Shown here: positions 27,335 to 36,223 of the stretch, piece by piece
How positions within the stretch are numbered: the first letter of the stretch is position 1
Layout: each line of letters begins with the position of its first letter
NCBI GenBank assembly: GCA_913060875.1
Contig: CAJXSL010000006.1
Location: 124,001-188,000, forward strand
Source: an uncultured Desulfobacteraceae bacterium
GTDB lineage: Bacteria; Desulfobacterota; Desulfobacteria; Desulfobacterales; UBA5852
Length of the DNA: 64,000 nt
Direction of reading: 5' to 3'
Made by a program: the position numbers and the translations under genes
The notes under the pieces: generated by a model
Told to the model about the DNA's origin: nothing
The model's input: only the letters and a program-made list of their open reading frames with translations
Database searches by the model: none

Positions 27335-29422
27335 TTAGGCCACCTGCTTCTTTTCGGCCTGACGTTGTTTTTCGAGGTCTTCCGCCACCGACTGCGGTAC
27401 CTGGCGGTAGGTGGCAAACTCCATGGTAAATTGCGCCTTGCCCTGGGTCAGGGACCGCAGGACCGTGGAATAGCCAAACATCTCGGCCAATGGAACCTGA
27501 CACTCGATAGCGCATTGGCTGCCCTCATCCTGTGAGCCCACAATCATGCCGCGGCGCTGGTTCAAGGACCCCATAACAGCCCCCTGGAATTCGTTGGGTG
27601 TTTCCACCACGACCTTCATTACCGGTTCCTGAATCACGGGTTTGGCTTTGGCATATCCCTGCCGAAAGGCCCCGCGGGCAGCCGCTTGAAAGGCCATGTC
27701 GGATGAATCCACCGAATGGGAAGCACCATCATTGATGACGATTTTGATACCGGTCACCGGGAATTCCATTTTGGGACCCTTGGCCAGGCAATTGCGGAAG
27801 CCCTTTTCGCAGGCCGGAATGTATTGGGTCGGAATCGCACCGCCCACGATCTTGCTTTCAAATTCGAACTCACCATCTTCAAGAGGCTCGATAAAGCCGG
27901 CAACCCGCCCGAACTGTCCGGCCCCGCCGGTTTGCTTTTTGTGGATGTAATCGAATTCGGCCTGGGCGGTGATGGTCTCGCGATAGGCCACCTGGGGTTT
28001 TCCGGTGCTGACCGCTGCCGCGTACTCGCGCTTCATGCGTTCGACATAGACCTCGAGATGGAGTTCTCCCATGCCGGAGATGATGGTGTCGCCGGTTTCT
28101 TCGCTGACATACGTCCGGAAGGTCGGGTCTTCCTTGGTGAAGCGGTTGAGCGCCTTGGACATGTTGATCTCGGCCTTGTGGTCATCCGGCTTGATGGCCA
28201 GCGAGATGACCGGCTCGGGCACGTACATGGACGTCATGGTGAGATTCTGGCCCGGGGCCACGAAAGTGTCGCCGGACGCACAGTCGATGCCGAACAAGGC
28301 GCCGATGTAACCGGCCGGGATGGCCTCGATATCCTCCATCTGGTCGGCATGCATGCGAACCACCCGGCCGATTTTGACCTTCTTGCCCGTGCGGACATTG
28401 ATCACGGTATCGCCTTTGGCCAGACGTCCCTGGTAGACGCGTATGTAGGTCAGCTGGCCGTACTGTCCGTCTTCCAGTTTGAAGGCCAGTGCTACCAAAG
28501 GATCGGTCTGCTGGCTGCTGAGGGTAACCGGGGTTTCGTCATGTTCGGTGTCGAGCGCGGTGTTTTCGACCTCGGCGGGACAGGGCAGGTAGGTCGTAAC
28601 AGCGTCCAGCAGGGGTTGTACGCCTTTGTTTTTGTAGGCCGATCCGATAAATACGGGGGTAATGCCCCGCTGCAAAACACCTTCCCGCAGCGCGGCATGA
28701 ACGAGTTCGACCGGGAGGTCCTGTTCCTCAAGGACGGCTTCCATCAGTTCGTCCGAAAACATGGTGGCCGCGTCGATGAGTTCCTCACGCCGCTGATTGG
28801 CTTCCTCCTGCAGGGCTTCCGGGATTGTTTCGATACGGAGGGATTCCCCGTTATCACCATCAAAGTAGATGGCCTGCATGCGGACCAGGTCCACGATACC
28901 CTCAAAATCGGCTTCCAAACCGATGGGGATTTGCAGGGCCACCGGCTTGTGGCCGAGTTTGTCCTGCAACTGGTCAATTACCCTGAAAGGGTTGGCACCG
29001 CTGCGGTCGCATTTGTTGATGAAGGCAATCGAAGGGACTTTGTAGCGCTTCATCTGCTGATCGACGGTGATCGACTGGGATTGAACCCCGCCGACGGCGC
29101 AGAGGACAAGGATACCGCCATCGAGTACCCGCAGGGAACGTTCCACTTCGATGGTAAAATCCACGTGGCCCGGGGTGTCGATGATATTGATTTCGTGTCC
29201 ATCCCATTCGCAGTAGGTGGCGGCAGAAGCGATGGTAATGCCACGCTCTTTTTCCAACTCCATGGAGTCCATGGTGGCGCCTACACCATCTTTGCCTTTG
29301 ACGTCATGAATGGCGTGGATGCGCTGGGTATAGAACAAAATGCGTTCGGTCAGGGTGGTTTTTCCGGAATCAATATGGGCACTGATACCGATGTTTCTAA
29401 CTCTTTGAATATCCGTTTTCAT
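27335..29422 (-). CDS. fusA: Elongation factor G, spd/mitochondrial-type (EF-G1-like)
   Basis: Translational GTPase of 695 residues with all five EF-G domains. G1 is AHIDSGKTT (Ser where classical EF-G has Ala), G3 DTPGHVDF, G4 INKCD. The block [24 protein letters not shown] and [13 protein letters not shown] closely match the mitochondrial EF-G1 / spdEFG1 subfamily found in spirochaetes, planctomycetes and deltaproteobacteria, where translocation and recycling functions are divided between two EF-Gs. It is not next to rpsL, rpsG or tuf as a classical fusA would be. A promoter and a terminator-like hairpin lie upstream, suggesting transcriptional attenuation. Confidence 0.95.
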   Translation of the reverse strand: MKTDIQRVRNIGISAHIDSGKTTLTERILFYTQRIHAIHDVKGKDGVGATMDSMELEKERGITIASAATYCEWDGHEINIIDTPGHVDFTIEVERSLRVLDGGILVLCAVGGVQSQSITVDQQMKRYKVPSIAFINKCDRSGANPFRVIDQLQDKLGHKPVALQIPIGLEADFEGIVDLVRMQAIYFDGDNGESLRIETIPEALQEEANQRREELIDAATMFSDELMEAVLEEQDLPVELVHAALREGVLQRGITPVFIGSAYKNKGVQPLLDAVTTYLPCPAEVENTALDTEHDETPVTLSSQQTDPLVALAFKLEDGQYGQLTYIRVYQGRLAKGDTVINVRTGKKVKIGRVVRMHADQMEDIEAIPAGYIGALFGIDCASGDTFVAPGQNLTMTSMYVPEPVISLAIKPDDHKAEINMSKALNRFTKEDPTFRTYVSEETGDTIISGMGELHLEVYVERMKREYAAAVSTGKPQVAYRETITAQAEFDYIHKKQTGGAGQFGRVAGFIEPLEDGEFEFESKIVGGAIPTQYIPACEKGFRNCLAKGPKMEFPVTGIKIVINDGASHSVDSSDMAFQAAARGAFRQGYAKAKPVIQEPVMKVVVETPNEFQGAVMGSLNQRRGMIVGSQDEGSQCAIECQVPLAEMFGYSTVLRSLTQGKAQFTMEFATYRQVPQSVAEDLEKQRQAEKKQVA

Positions 29423-29503
29423 GTTGCGATCCTCTGCGATGTTCGTCTGAAAACCATTCTCGGGGTTGTCGCGCCCGTCTGTCAGCGGTCATCCCCGCAA
29501 CCA

Positions 29504-29537
29504 TAAAAAAATCACCCGGACCATCGATCCGGGCGAT
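29504..29537 (-). terminator. Terminator-like hairpin in the EF-G leader (attenuator candidate)
   Basis: On the minus-strand RNA a 10-bp stem (29528-29537 with 29511-29520, one G-U pair, GC-rich core) with a 7-base loop is followed directly by six U. It stands about 80 bases upstream of the EF-G start and downstream of a promoter candidate at 29571-29598. No minus-strand gene ends here, so it cannot be an ordinary gene-end terminator. Confidence 0.75.
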
Positions 29538-29570
29538 ATTCTTTTGGCAAGTTAATGTTTAAACTTTATT

Positions 29571-29603
29571 AATATATAATGTTAGTTTGATTTGTCAATC
29601 AAA
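29571..29603 (-). promoter_or_regulatory. Promoter with overlapping palindrome upstream of the EF-G gene
   Basis: Minus strand: perfect TTGACA (29598-29593), 16 bases, TATATT (29576-29571). The -35 sits in the centre of a palindrome with 7-base arms, TTTGATT-TGTC-AATCAAA (29586-29603), a possible operator. The interval is shared with the divergent azlC gene, so a regulator bound here could affect both. Confidence 0.5.
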
Positions 29604-29752
29604 ATATTGACTTGTCTGCAAGAATTTGGTTTACCTGCCGTGGTTAGCGTGTCGGCAGCGTTTGGGCCGCAGCTAAACTTGATGGATCGCCAACGCACGC
29701 CGCCCATTGGCAGGGTCGCTTTTTAGAGCAACAAGTCAGCCTCAGGAAAACA

Positions 29753-30454
29753 ATGCCGCCATCAATTGCTTCATCCGTACTGGGCCGCGGCCTATCGGCC
29801 GCCTGGCCCATTTGCTTAGGCTATTTACCCATCGGCATGGCCTTGGGCGTATTGGGGCAAAAGGCCGGCCTGCATCCCCTGGCCATCGGATTCATGTCCC
29901 TTGTTGTTTTTGCCGGAAGCTCCCAATTTATTGCGGTATCGATGATAAGCAGCGGCATGCCGGCTTTTACCATCGTCATCACCACGTTTGTCGTTAATCT
30001 TCGTCACCTCCTTATGAGTTCCGCCCTGGCCATACCCTTTCGCGGGCGTTCGCGCAGCGTGTTGACACTGTTCGCTTACGGCGTGACCGATGAAAGTTTT
30101 GCGGTCAACTACCCCAAATTGCTTGAAGGCGATTGGCATATTGAACACGCTTTGGTGGTCAATCATGCCGCCAACTTAACCTGGATTGCCAGCACCGTAG
30201 CCGGTGGGTACGGCGGTCAATACATACCGGAAGGTGCGTTCGGCATTGACTACGCTCTGATCGCGATGTTCATCTGTTTGCTCGTTTTTCAATTGCGGGG
30301 AAAAATATACCTTGTCACCGCCATCCTTGGCGGCGCACTGGCGGTAGGGCTTGCACTGGTGTTGCCAAGCAATTGGCATATTATCGTGGCATCCACCCTG
30401 GCGGCGGTTTGCGGGGCGTCTATTAAGCGTTATTACAGGCGGTTGTCATCATGA
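29753..30454 (+). CDS. azlC: AzlC-family branched-chain amino-acid exporter, large subunit
   Basis: Inner-membrane protein of 233 residues. Family stretches: LGYLPIGMALGVLG near residue 22, FAGSSQFIAVSMI near 52, VVNLRHLLMSSAL near 80 and YGVTDESFAVN near 107. AzlC with AzlD forms a BrnFE-type exporter for branched-chain amino acids and analogues. ATG 29753 follows AGGA at 8 bases; the gene overlaps azlD by 4 bases. It faces away from the EF-G gene across a 330-base regulatory interval. Confidence 0.92.
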   Translation: MPPSIASSVLGRGLSAAWPICLGYLPIGMALGVLGQKAGLHPLAIGFMSLVVFAGSSQFIAVSMISSGMPAFTIVITTFVVNLRHLLMSSALAIPFRGRSRSVLTLFAYGVTDESFAVNYPKLLEGDWHIEHALVVNHAANLTWIASTVAGGYGGQYIPEGAFGIDYALIAMFICLLVFQLRGKIYLVTAILGGALAVGLALVLPSNWHIIVASTLAAVCGASIKRYYRRLSS

Positions 30455-30786
30455 GGGCATTCTGGCCGGATTACACGATGATGATTTTCGCTATGGGGCT
30501 GGTGACCTTTATTCCCCGCTGGCTGCCACTGCTGTTCCTGAGTCGTCGCGATCTGCCGCAGTGGCTGGTGGATTGGCTGGATTTTATTCCGGTGGCCATT
30601 TTGAGTGCGCTTCTGGCGCCCTTGCTGGTGACATCCGGACCTTTACCGCACCTGGATTTTCAACGCATTGAGTTGGTTGCGGCTCTTCCGACATTTGGCG
30701 TAGCATGCTGGACGCGCTCTTTGGGCGTCACGGTACTGGCCGGTATGTTCAGTTTCTGGCTGTTAGGGTTATTCTGGCCGATTTAG
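30451..30786 (+). CDS. azlD: AzlD-family branched-chain amino-acid exporter, small subunit
   Basis: Membrane protein of 111 residues with four predicted helices, DUF/AzlD family: GLVTFIPRWLPLLFL near residue 17, WLDFIPVAILSALLAP near 45. Start ATG overlaps the azlC stop (ATGA), so production is coupled. It completes the two-subunit exporter. With livJHMGF about 5 kb away, the region holds both import and export for branched-chain amino acids, though they are separate operons. Confidence 0.9.
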   Translation: MRAFWPDYTMMIFAMGLVTFIPRWLPLLFLSRRDLPQWLVDWLDFIPVAILSALLAPLLVTSGPLPHLDFQRIELVAALPTFGVACWTRSLGVTVLAGMFSFWLLGLFWPI

Positions 30787-30815
30787 CCGGCTGTTCTTTG
30801 CGTGAAATATCCGGA

Positions 30816-31508
30816 CTATATGCGGTGCGGGTTGCGCAGACGTTTTGGAAGGGGGCGGCTTCTGAGCAGGATATAGGTGGCGCCGGCCCCCCCATCGCAG
30901 ATACGTGCACTCGTATAAGCCATGACCCATTTTCGCCAGGAGCCCTGATGGAGCCATTTCACGAGATGTGACTTCAGAACCGGTTCGACGGGTGAGGAAA
31001 GACCGCGGCCGTGAACGATGAGAACCATTCGCAGGCCTTGACGAACGGCCTGATGAAAAAACTTGTCGACGGCCTCCCGGGCTTGTCGGACTGTCATGCC
31101 ATGCAGGTCGATATGGGCTTGAATGGCAAACTGGCCTTGATGAAGGCGACGTGCCATTTCATGGGGCACATCATGCCCCTTGCCTTCAATATACTCCGGC
31201 GTATACGCGACATGGAAGCCACGGCCGTTTTCGATAAGATCTTCTAAGCATATCAGACTATTGTCATCTTCGTTGGGCAGGTGCCTGGTCTGAAGTCGGC
31301 GGGGGGGCATGGCCACCGCGTTCACCGATTTCAATGGTATGACACCTTCCACGGCTTTAAGAAAGAGGGCCTTTTCCTGTTGCGGAGTGAGAACCTTGCC
31401 GCCGCTGTCCGGAATGCGAACGGCCGGGAAATTTTCTACCGGCAGGTCATTCTCCCTCAAGAGTCGTTTTAAATGGCGAAATGATTTGCACGTCGCTTTC
31501 TTCTTCAT
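30816..31508 (-). CDS. Smr-domain protein
   Basis: Protein of 230 residues from ATG 31508. The C-terminal half is an Smr (small MutS-related) domain: IDLHGMTVRQAREAV near residue 140 supplies the DLHG motif and LIVHGRGLSSP near 173 the HGRG motif; the tail has GGAGATYILLR. The N-terminal 130 residues are Lys/Arg-rich and unstructured-looking. Smr domains are nucleases or RNA/DNA-binding modules; stand-alone forms act in RNA or ribosome quality control in other bacteria. The frame extends further upstream but without start support. Confidence 0.87.
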   Translation of the reverse strand: MKKKATCKSFRHLKRLLRENDLPVENFPAVRIPDSGGKVLTPQQEKALFLKAVEGVIPLKSVNAVAMPPRRLQTRHLPNEDDNSLICLEDLIENGRGFHVAYTPEYIEGKGHDVPHEMARRLHQGQFAIQAHIDLHGMTVRQAREAVDKFFHQAVRQGLRMVLIVHGRGLSSPVEPVLKSHLVKWLHQGSWRKWVMAYTSARICDGGAGATYILLRSRPLPKRLRNPHRI

Positions 31509-32103
31509 GACGCCCCCGCTTTGCACGCCATTGCTGTGACACGAAAAATGGTTGGTTTTAATATGGCGTCTGAATGTCATTACCATAGTAGTGTTCGGCA
31601 AGACGGTTGACAATGACAAATCTAATGCGGGCTGGATCGACCAAAATTTTATTTGGTCCAGAAAACCTGGTCCTCTGTGCCAGGTCGGAGATAATTGGCT
31701 CCGCCGTAATCGTCGTATAGGAATTCAGGCGTCAGAATCCAGAAGTCAGAATAAGGTTTTCGCCTTCGGCGCAATCGATTTTTTTCAAAAGACGGAGCGA
31801 AGCGACATCAAAATCCTTCTGGCTCCTGAATTCTGTCTTCTGGCGCCTATTGTCTCTCGTGATTGGAGCATCCCCCCTTCCAGGGGGAACCAAAAGCCGG
31901 GTCCTGCGGGCCCGGATATATACGTGTTTTGCCAAAAGATCATCGCATGCTTTTTTGGGCGGATGCGATATTCACCTGAGAACGGAAAATATAGATCTAG
32001 GCCTCGCAGTAAATTCCCAAAGGTGGCATTGCTTGACTAAGCAGTGGTTTTGGGATGAAATACCATGCAGCAACGTTCCTTAAAAAATCTGAAGGAGTGC
32101 GCA
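31509..32103. other. Gene-free interval, 595 bases, with hairpins
   Basis: Divergent gap between the Smr gene and the CoA-transferase gene. It contains the long imperfect inverted repeat listed separately, and two short perfect hairpins near 31870-31920: CCCCC-ttcca-GGGGG and CCGGG-tcctgcggg-CCCGG. A TTGACA at 31607 has no -10 partner. No coding potential beyond chance ORFs was seen. Confidence 0.5.
31727..31848. repeat. Imperfect inverted repeat of CAGAA-type units
   Basis: The left arm 31727-31756 (AGGCGTCAGAATCCAGAAG...) and the reverse complement of 31814-31848 (AGGCGCCAGAAGACAGAAT...) are clearly related over about 30 bases, separated by 57 bases that hold a smaller GGCGAA-type hairpin. 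Each arm is itself built of repeated CAGAAx units. It looks like an intergenic repeat element rather than a gene part; copies elsewhere in the genome would confirm. Confidence 0.55.
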
Positions 32104-33996
32104 ATGGATATCAATATGTGCTGCCCCGAAAAAGTTGTTTCCGCCGAGATGGCGATTGCCAAAATCAAGCGGGGCAGCCGTGTATTCGTCGGAACGGGAT
32201 GCGGTGAACCCCAGCATCTAATTCGAGCCATGGTAAAAAACGAGCAATTGCAGGATATTATGCTTTACCAGATGATGTCGTCCACTTTGGCGGATTATGT
32301 GGACGACCCGTCATTTGCCAATCGTTTTAATCTCAAACTCTTTTTTATCAGCAAAACAATGCGGAAGGCCGCTTTTGAAGGGAAAATCGACTATATCCCA
32401 GCTTATTTATCAAAGATACCAAGGCTTTTTTCAAGCCATCGCATCGGGTTGGATGTCGCATTGGTTCAGGTGAGTCCTCCCGATCATTTCGGGTATTGCA
32501 GTTTGGGTGTATCGGTCGATATTACCCGTTCGGCCATGGACCACGCCCAAATGGTTATTGCCCAGATCAATCCCAGAATGCCACGCACATGGGGGGATAG
32601 CTTTGTGCATGTGGATGAAATTGATTATCTGGTTCCGAAGGATGAAAACATCGTTGAGACCCTGACCTATCATGAAGACAATCAGATCTCCATGCGCATC
32701 GGCCATTTTGTATCCCAGTTGGTTGAGGATGGCGCCACGCTCCAAATAGGATTCGGATACTTACCCAATGCCATTTTACGCTATCTGGATCAAAAGAACG
32801 ATCTTGGCATTCATACTCAACTCATCACAGACGGGCTCCTGCCGCTGTTTGAAAAAGGTGTTATTACCAATAAAAGAAAAACCCTACTGCCCGGTCGCGT
32901 CGTCGCTTCCCTGTGCATGGGGACTGAAAAGCTGTATCGTTTTGTAGACAATAACCCGGTTTTCTATTTTCGCTCCTCAGAATTCGTCAACGATCCCACC
33001 GTTATTGCCCGCAATGACAATTTGATATCCATCAGTAGTGCCTTGGAAGTCGATTTGACCGGTCAGGTTTGCTCGGATTCGATGGGGCAACTTTTTTACA
33101 GCGGCATTGGTGACCAGGTGGATTTTTTAAGGGGCAGCGCCATGTCAGACGGTGGGTTTTCAATCATTGCCCTGCCGTCAACCGCATGCAATGGGAGTGT
33201 TTCCCGCATTGTGCCGTACCTCAGTGAGGGCTCGGGTGTGGCCACGACGCGTGCCGATGTCAATTTCGTCGTCACCGAGTACGGCATTGCTGAATTGCAG
33301 GGTAAAAGCATATTCCAGCGGGTCATGGAGCTTACCCAGATTGCCCATCCGAAATTTCGTGATCAGCTAATCCAGACAGCGAAAAACAGACACTATATTT
33401 TTTCCGATCAGCTGGCACCCGCACAGGAGGACCTTCTGTTCCTTGAAGGATACAAATCAACGCTGGATATCAAAAACGGAAAGACCCTGCATTTTCGACC
33501 CTTGTTGCCCTCAGATGAATTTGCATACCGAAATTTCTTTTATTCGCTTCAAGAAGAAACCATTTATTACCGGTTTTTCTACCAAATGAAGTTGTTTTCC
33601 CATGAAATCATTCAGAAACAATGGGCCAACGTCGATTACCGTAAGAATATGTCCATGATTGGGCTGGTTCAGAAAGCCGGTCATCAGGAAATCGTTGCGA
33701 TCGGGACATATGCCCAGGAAAACGAGATCAGTGCAGAGGTGGCCTTTGTTGTTCGTGAGGATTTCCAGGGAATGGGGATCGCTTCCTATATGCTTGAAAT
33801 ATTGGAAGGTATCGCCAAGGAAAACGAGTATGAACAGTTCACGGCTACGGTTTTGAAAGATAACCAAGGCATGCTGAAGGTATTCCGGAAATGCTATCCG
33901 GAAGCACGCATCAAGGTCAGTGGCGGGAGCGAAGTGTCCGTCGTGATGAAATTTGAGCCGCAAAGGGGCAATGCGGATGGCAAAGAGCAGGGTTAG
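32104..33996 (+). CDS. Acetyl-CoA hydrolase/CoA-transferase fused to a GNAT acetyltransferase
   Basis: Cytoplasmic fusion protein of 630 residues; ATG 32104 follows GGAG at 6-7 bases. Residues 1-450 belong to the acetyl-CoA hydrolase/4-hydroxybutyrate CoA-transferase family: GSRVFVGTGCGEPQHL near residue 24, VALVQVSPPDHFGYCSLG near 120, ATLQIGFGYLPNA near 215 and FVVTEYGIAEL near 395. The C-terminal 160 residues form a GNAT domain (FRPLLPSDE start; acetyl-CoA-binding VREDFQGMGIASYML near 554). The first part would exchange or hydrolyse acyl-CoA thioesters; the GNAT part could acetylate this or another protein. Such fusions are annotated in anaerobic deltaproteobacteria; the physiological role is not settled. 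Confidence 0.9.
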   Translation: MDINMCCPEKVVSAEMAIAKIKRGSRVFVGTGCGEPQHLIRAMVKNEQLQDIMLYQMMSSTLADYVDDPSFANRFNLKLFFISKTMRKAAFEGKIDYIPAYLSKIPRLFSSHRIGLDVALVQVSPPDHFGYCSLGVSVDITRSAMDHAQMVIAQINPRMPRTWGDSFVHVDEIDYLVPKDENIVETLTYHEDNQISMRIGHFVSQLVEDGATLQIGFGYLPNAILRYLDQKNDLGIHTQLITDGLLPLFEKGVITNKRKTLLPGRVVASLCMGTEKLYRFVDNNPVFYFRSSEFVNDPTVIARNDNLISISSALEVDLTGQVCSDSMGQLFYSGIGDQVDFLRGSAMSDGGFSIIALPSTACNGSVSRIVPYLSEGSGVATTRADVNFVVTEYGIAELQGKSIFQRVMELTQIAHPKFRDQLIQTAKNRHYIFSDQLAPAQEDLLFLEGYKSTLDIKNGKTLHFRPLLPSDEFAYRNFFYSLQEETIYYRFFYQMKLFSHEIIQKQWANVDYRKNMSMIGLVQKAGHQEIVAIGTYAQENEISAEVAFVVREDFQGMGIASYMLEILEGIAKENEYEQFTATVLKDNQGMLKVFRKCYPEARIKVSGGSEVSVVMKFEPQRGNADGKEQG

Positions 33997-34357
33997 CCGG
34001 GAAAGGTATCGGGACGGCGCTGTGTTTCCTGGAGCTTCGCCAACCATTTTGGCATCGCGATATCGCTGGGGAGATTGAGTTTTTTCTTGATAAAACACTA
34101 TTTTTTCTGCTATTTATGAAAAATTGTGTAACGGACGGGGGCTGCCTAAGCGTCACCTGATGATGGGTGATGCGTCCATACAGAAAATTCCAAAAATTGA
34201 AGACCATTAGAATCGTATTTTGAAATGTACGGTGATAAAGGTTTGCGAAGCATGCGGGGCGCTATCGGCCGAATGGCCTGCAACCCCCATATAAGCGCCT
34301 GAAGGAAGCTCAGGGCGGCTTGGATATAAGCCGAATATATTCAGGGAGGTACATCAA
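33997..34357. other. Gene-free interval, 361 bases, upstream of the signalling cluster
   Basis: Separates the CoA-transferase gene from the roadblock/GTPase cluster and should hold the cluster promoter. The best pair is TTGATA (34087), 18 bases, TATTTA (34111), about 240 bases before the first gene. No sigma54 -24/-12 pattern, riboswitch or terminator was recognised. Confidence 0.45.
34087..34116 (+). promoter_or_regulatory. Weak sigma70 promoter candidate for the signalling cluster
   Basis: TTGATA, 18-base spacer, TATTTA in an AT-rich stretch. Five of six bases match at -35 and four of six at -10, but the spacing to the first gene is long. Confidence 0.3.
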
Positions 34358-34762
34358 TTGTCTTATACGCTTGGCCAGAAACAGCTCGATAGTATAGACG
34401 AGATTCTCCAGACGGATTTGGTCGACATCGGTGTTCATTGTGTCTTCCTTATCGATATGTCTGGAAACATTATCGCCAGCCTCGACGACGGGGAGAATAA
34501 ACATGATATTTATTCCCTGGCAGCATTGGCGGCGGGCAATTTTGGCGCCGTAAGTGCAATGGCCAAGATTGTGGGGGAAGGAGAATTTTCCCTTCTGTTT
34601 CATAAGGGAAAAAAGGAAAATATTCATTTCAGCAAAGTTTTGACAGAGTTTCTGCTGATTACCCTCTTTGGAAACGACCTTTCTCTTGGTTTCCTTAGGT
34701 TGAAAGTTGCCGAATCCGTTGAAAAAATTAAAAAAATTCTAGAGCCCATCCACACACCCTGA
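34358..34762 (+). CDS. Roadblock/LC7 (MglB-type) protein
   Basis: Protein of 134 residues starting at TTG 34358, justified by a strong SD (AGGGAGGT). The fold pattern is roadblock/LC7: CVFLIDMSGNIIASLDDG near residue 28, IYSLAALAAGNFGAVSAMAKIVG near 50, EFSLLFHKGKKENIHFSKV near 74, then FLLITLFGN and a final helix. Roadblock proteins are GTPase-activating or scaffold partners of MglA-like GTPases; the next gene encodes one. It is therefore a probable MglB-like regulator, although overall similarity to MglB cannot be judged here. First of ten same-strand genes. Confidence 0.8.
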   Translation: MSYTLGQKQLDSIDEILQTDLVDIGVHCVFLIDMSGNIIASLDDGENKHDIYSLAALAAGNFGAVSAMAKIVGEGEFSLLFHKGKKENIHFSKVLTEFLLITLFGNDLSLGFLRLKVAESVEKIKKILEPIHTP

Positions 34763-34822
34763 AAAATGGTGCCGGCCAGGGATTTCATAATCATATGACT
34801 ATAGACGGCAGGTAAAATTTCA

Positions 34823-35428
34823 ATGGCATTTGTAAATTTAAAAAAGAAGGAAGTTCAGGTCAAAATCGTATATTACGGTCCCGGTCGCGGCGGGAAGACT
34901 ACCAACCTTGAATATATTTATACCAAGTTCAATGAACGCATCCAGACGGAGATGGTTACCGTCAAAACCCATGGTGATCGAACACTTTTTTTTGACTTTC
35001 TCCCTATCGATATTGGGAAAATTAACGGCTATACCGCCAAGATGCAATTGTATACCGTCCCCGGGCAAGTAAAATATAACGCGACCCGTCGTCTGGTCCT
35101 TCGCGGCGCCGATGGTATCGTATTTGTCGCGGATTCCATGGCCGTCCGAAGGGAAAAGAATATCCTTTCGCTAAAAAACCTGCATGAAAATCTGAAGAAC
35201 TATAAAAAGAGCATTTTTACCATTCCGCTTGTTTTTCAGTACAACAAGGTTGACCTCGCGGAACAGGGAATTCCATTGCTTCCATTTGCTACAATGGAGA
35301 AAGATCTCAATAGCCAACTTAAACGCCCGGCTTTTGAAGCGAGCGCCGTAACAGGTTCCAATGTCGTCCCGACATTAAAAAAGATTATTACCATGACGAT
35401 GACCTCTATCAAGGACGAACTCAAATAG
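34823..35428 (+). CDS. MglA-like Ras-family GTPase
   Basis: Small GTPase of 201 residues. G1 is GPGRGGKT (19-26), the switch I region has TLFFDFLP (54-61), G3 is TVPGQ (78-82) with Thr in place of the Asp of Ras, the hallmark of the MglA family, and G4 is NKVD (141-144). In Myxococcus MglA sets cell polarity for gliding and for type IV pili; MglB is its GAP. The chain ends with a helical KKIITMTMTSIKDELK tail. It follows the roadblock gene by 60 bases. Here it heads a cluster with a pilus-type ATPase rather than gliding genes. Confidence 0.93.
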   Translation: MAFVNLKKKEVQVKIVYYGPGRGGKTTNLEYIYTKFNERIQTEMVTVKTHGDRTLFFDFLPIDIGKINGYTAKMQLYTVPGQVKYNATRRLVLRGADGIVFVADSMAVRREKNILSLKNLHENLKNYKKSIFTIPLVFQYNKVDLAEQGIPLLPFATMEKDLNSQLKRPAFEASAVTGSNVVPTLKKIITMTMTSIKDELK

Positions 35429-35438
35429 GAGGTGGCCG

Positions 35439-36125
35439 TTGAGCAATGATTTTCAGGAAAAGAAAGTGGACAGCGAGTTGGAGAACCGTTTGGATTCACT
35501 TTTTGATGAAGACGGCCTGGATGAAGAGATGCCCAAAGGTGTCGGTAGCTCTTCAAAAGACCCTTTAGATGAACTGAAATCGCTCGTTATGTCCATAGAA
35601 TGGGAGATTACGGACGATATCATGGAGCGGTTTCTTGATCAGATCGATTCACTCAAAACGCGCTTTGGGGAAGATCGAATTATTGTTATGTTCCTGCAGT
35701 TACTTGGCTCCCTGGGGTTGTATGTCAAAACCAATAAAGGGAAAGCGCATCCCAGTTCGTTCAAGTTGTTAAATTCAGTCTATGAAAGTTTTGAAAAAGC
35801 GGTTTCTCCTGGGAAAATATCGCCTTCCGAAAAGAAAAAGTTGCTCTATATTGAACTCAATAAATACAAAGAATTAAAAGAACAAATAGAATCTGTGAGG
35901 GAACCTGAGCCCTCTCGGTCGTCTACGATGACCGCGGGGGCTTCGGAGGGTAATGGCCCGAAGAAACCCCCGGCCGGTGAGGCAAATGCCAAGGCTACCC
36001 CAGTCCAAGGCTCTGGTGGGATAACACAAGCCTATTTTGATGAAGTTGTAAATAATCTGAAAAACGCTATTTTGGGCGAACTTGTTGGTATCCGAAAGGA
36101 ACTGAAACGGATCGCAAAATCTTGA
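35439..36125 (+). CDS. Hypothetical protein of the GTPase cluster
   Basis: Unrecognised 228-residue protein. TTG 35439 is chosen because AGGAGGTGG precedes it, 10 bases after the GTPase stop. The N-terminal 40 residues are acidic; residues 45-150 look like a helical bundle (SLVMSIEWEITDDIMERFLDQI, then FEKAVSPGKISPSEKKKLL); a Pro/Ala/Gly-rich linker (about 155-190) leads to a C-terminal helix FDEVVNNLKNAILGELVGIRKELKR. The helical bundle and flexible linker suggest a scaffold or adaptor. No enzyme motif is visible. Position between the GTPase and the next regulators implies involvement in the same process. Confidence 0.7.
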   Translation: MSNDFQEKKVDSELENRLDSLFDEDGLDEEMPKGVGSSSKDPLDELKSLVMSIEWEITDDIMERFLDQIDSLKTRFGEDRIIVMFLQLLGSLGLYVKTNKGKAHPSSFKLLNSVYESFEKAVSPGKISPSEKKKLLYIELNKYKELKEQIESVREPEPSRSSTMTAGASEGNGPKKPPAGEANAKATPVQGSGGITQAYFDEVVNNLKNAILGELVGIRKELKRIAKS

Positions 36126-36223
36126 TGCGATTATTCGGGATTAAGCTCGGTTGCGTAAAAGAATAGGACGCCTCTGATCGACGGATACGAATGCATTGGG
36201 TTAAAGAGATGAGGAGGTAGGCG

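Noticed and set aside
27716-29506. 596-codon open frame on the plus strand opposite the EF-G gene
   Set aside because: Mirror of a well-recognised, highly conserved gene in GC-rich DNA; no motif, no SD.
34087-34357. Riboswitch (c-di-GMP type) upstream of the signalling cluster
   Set aside because: Considered because of the PilZ proteins and long leader, but the conserved GEMM core sequences and paired helices are not present.
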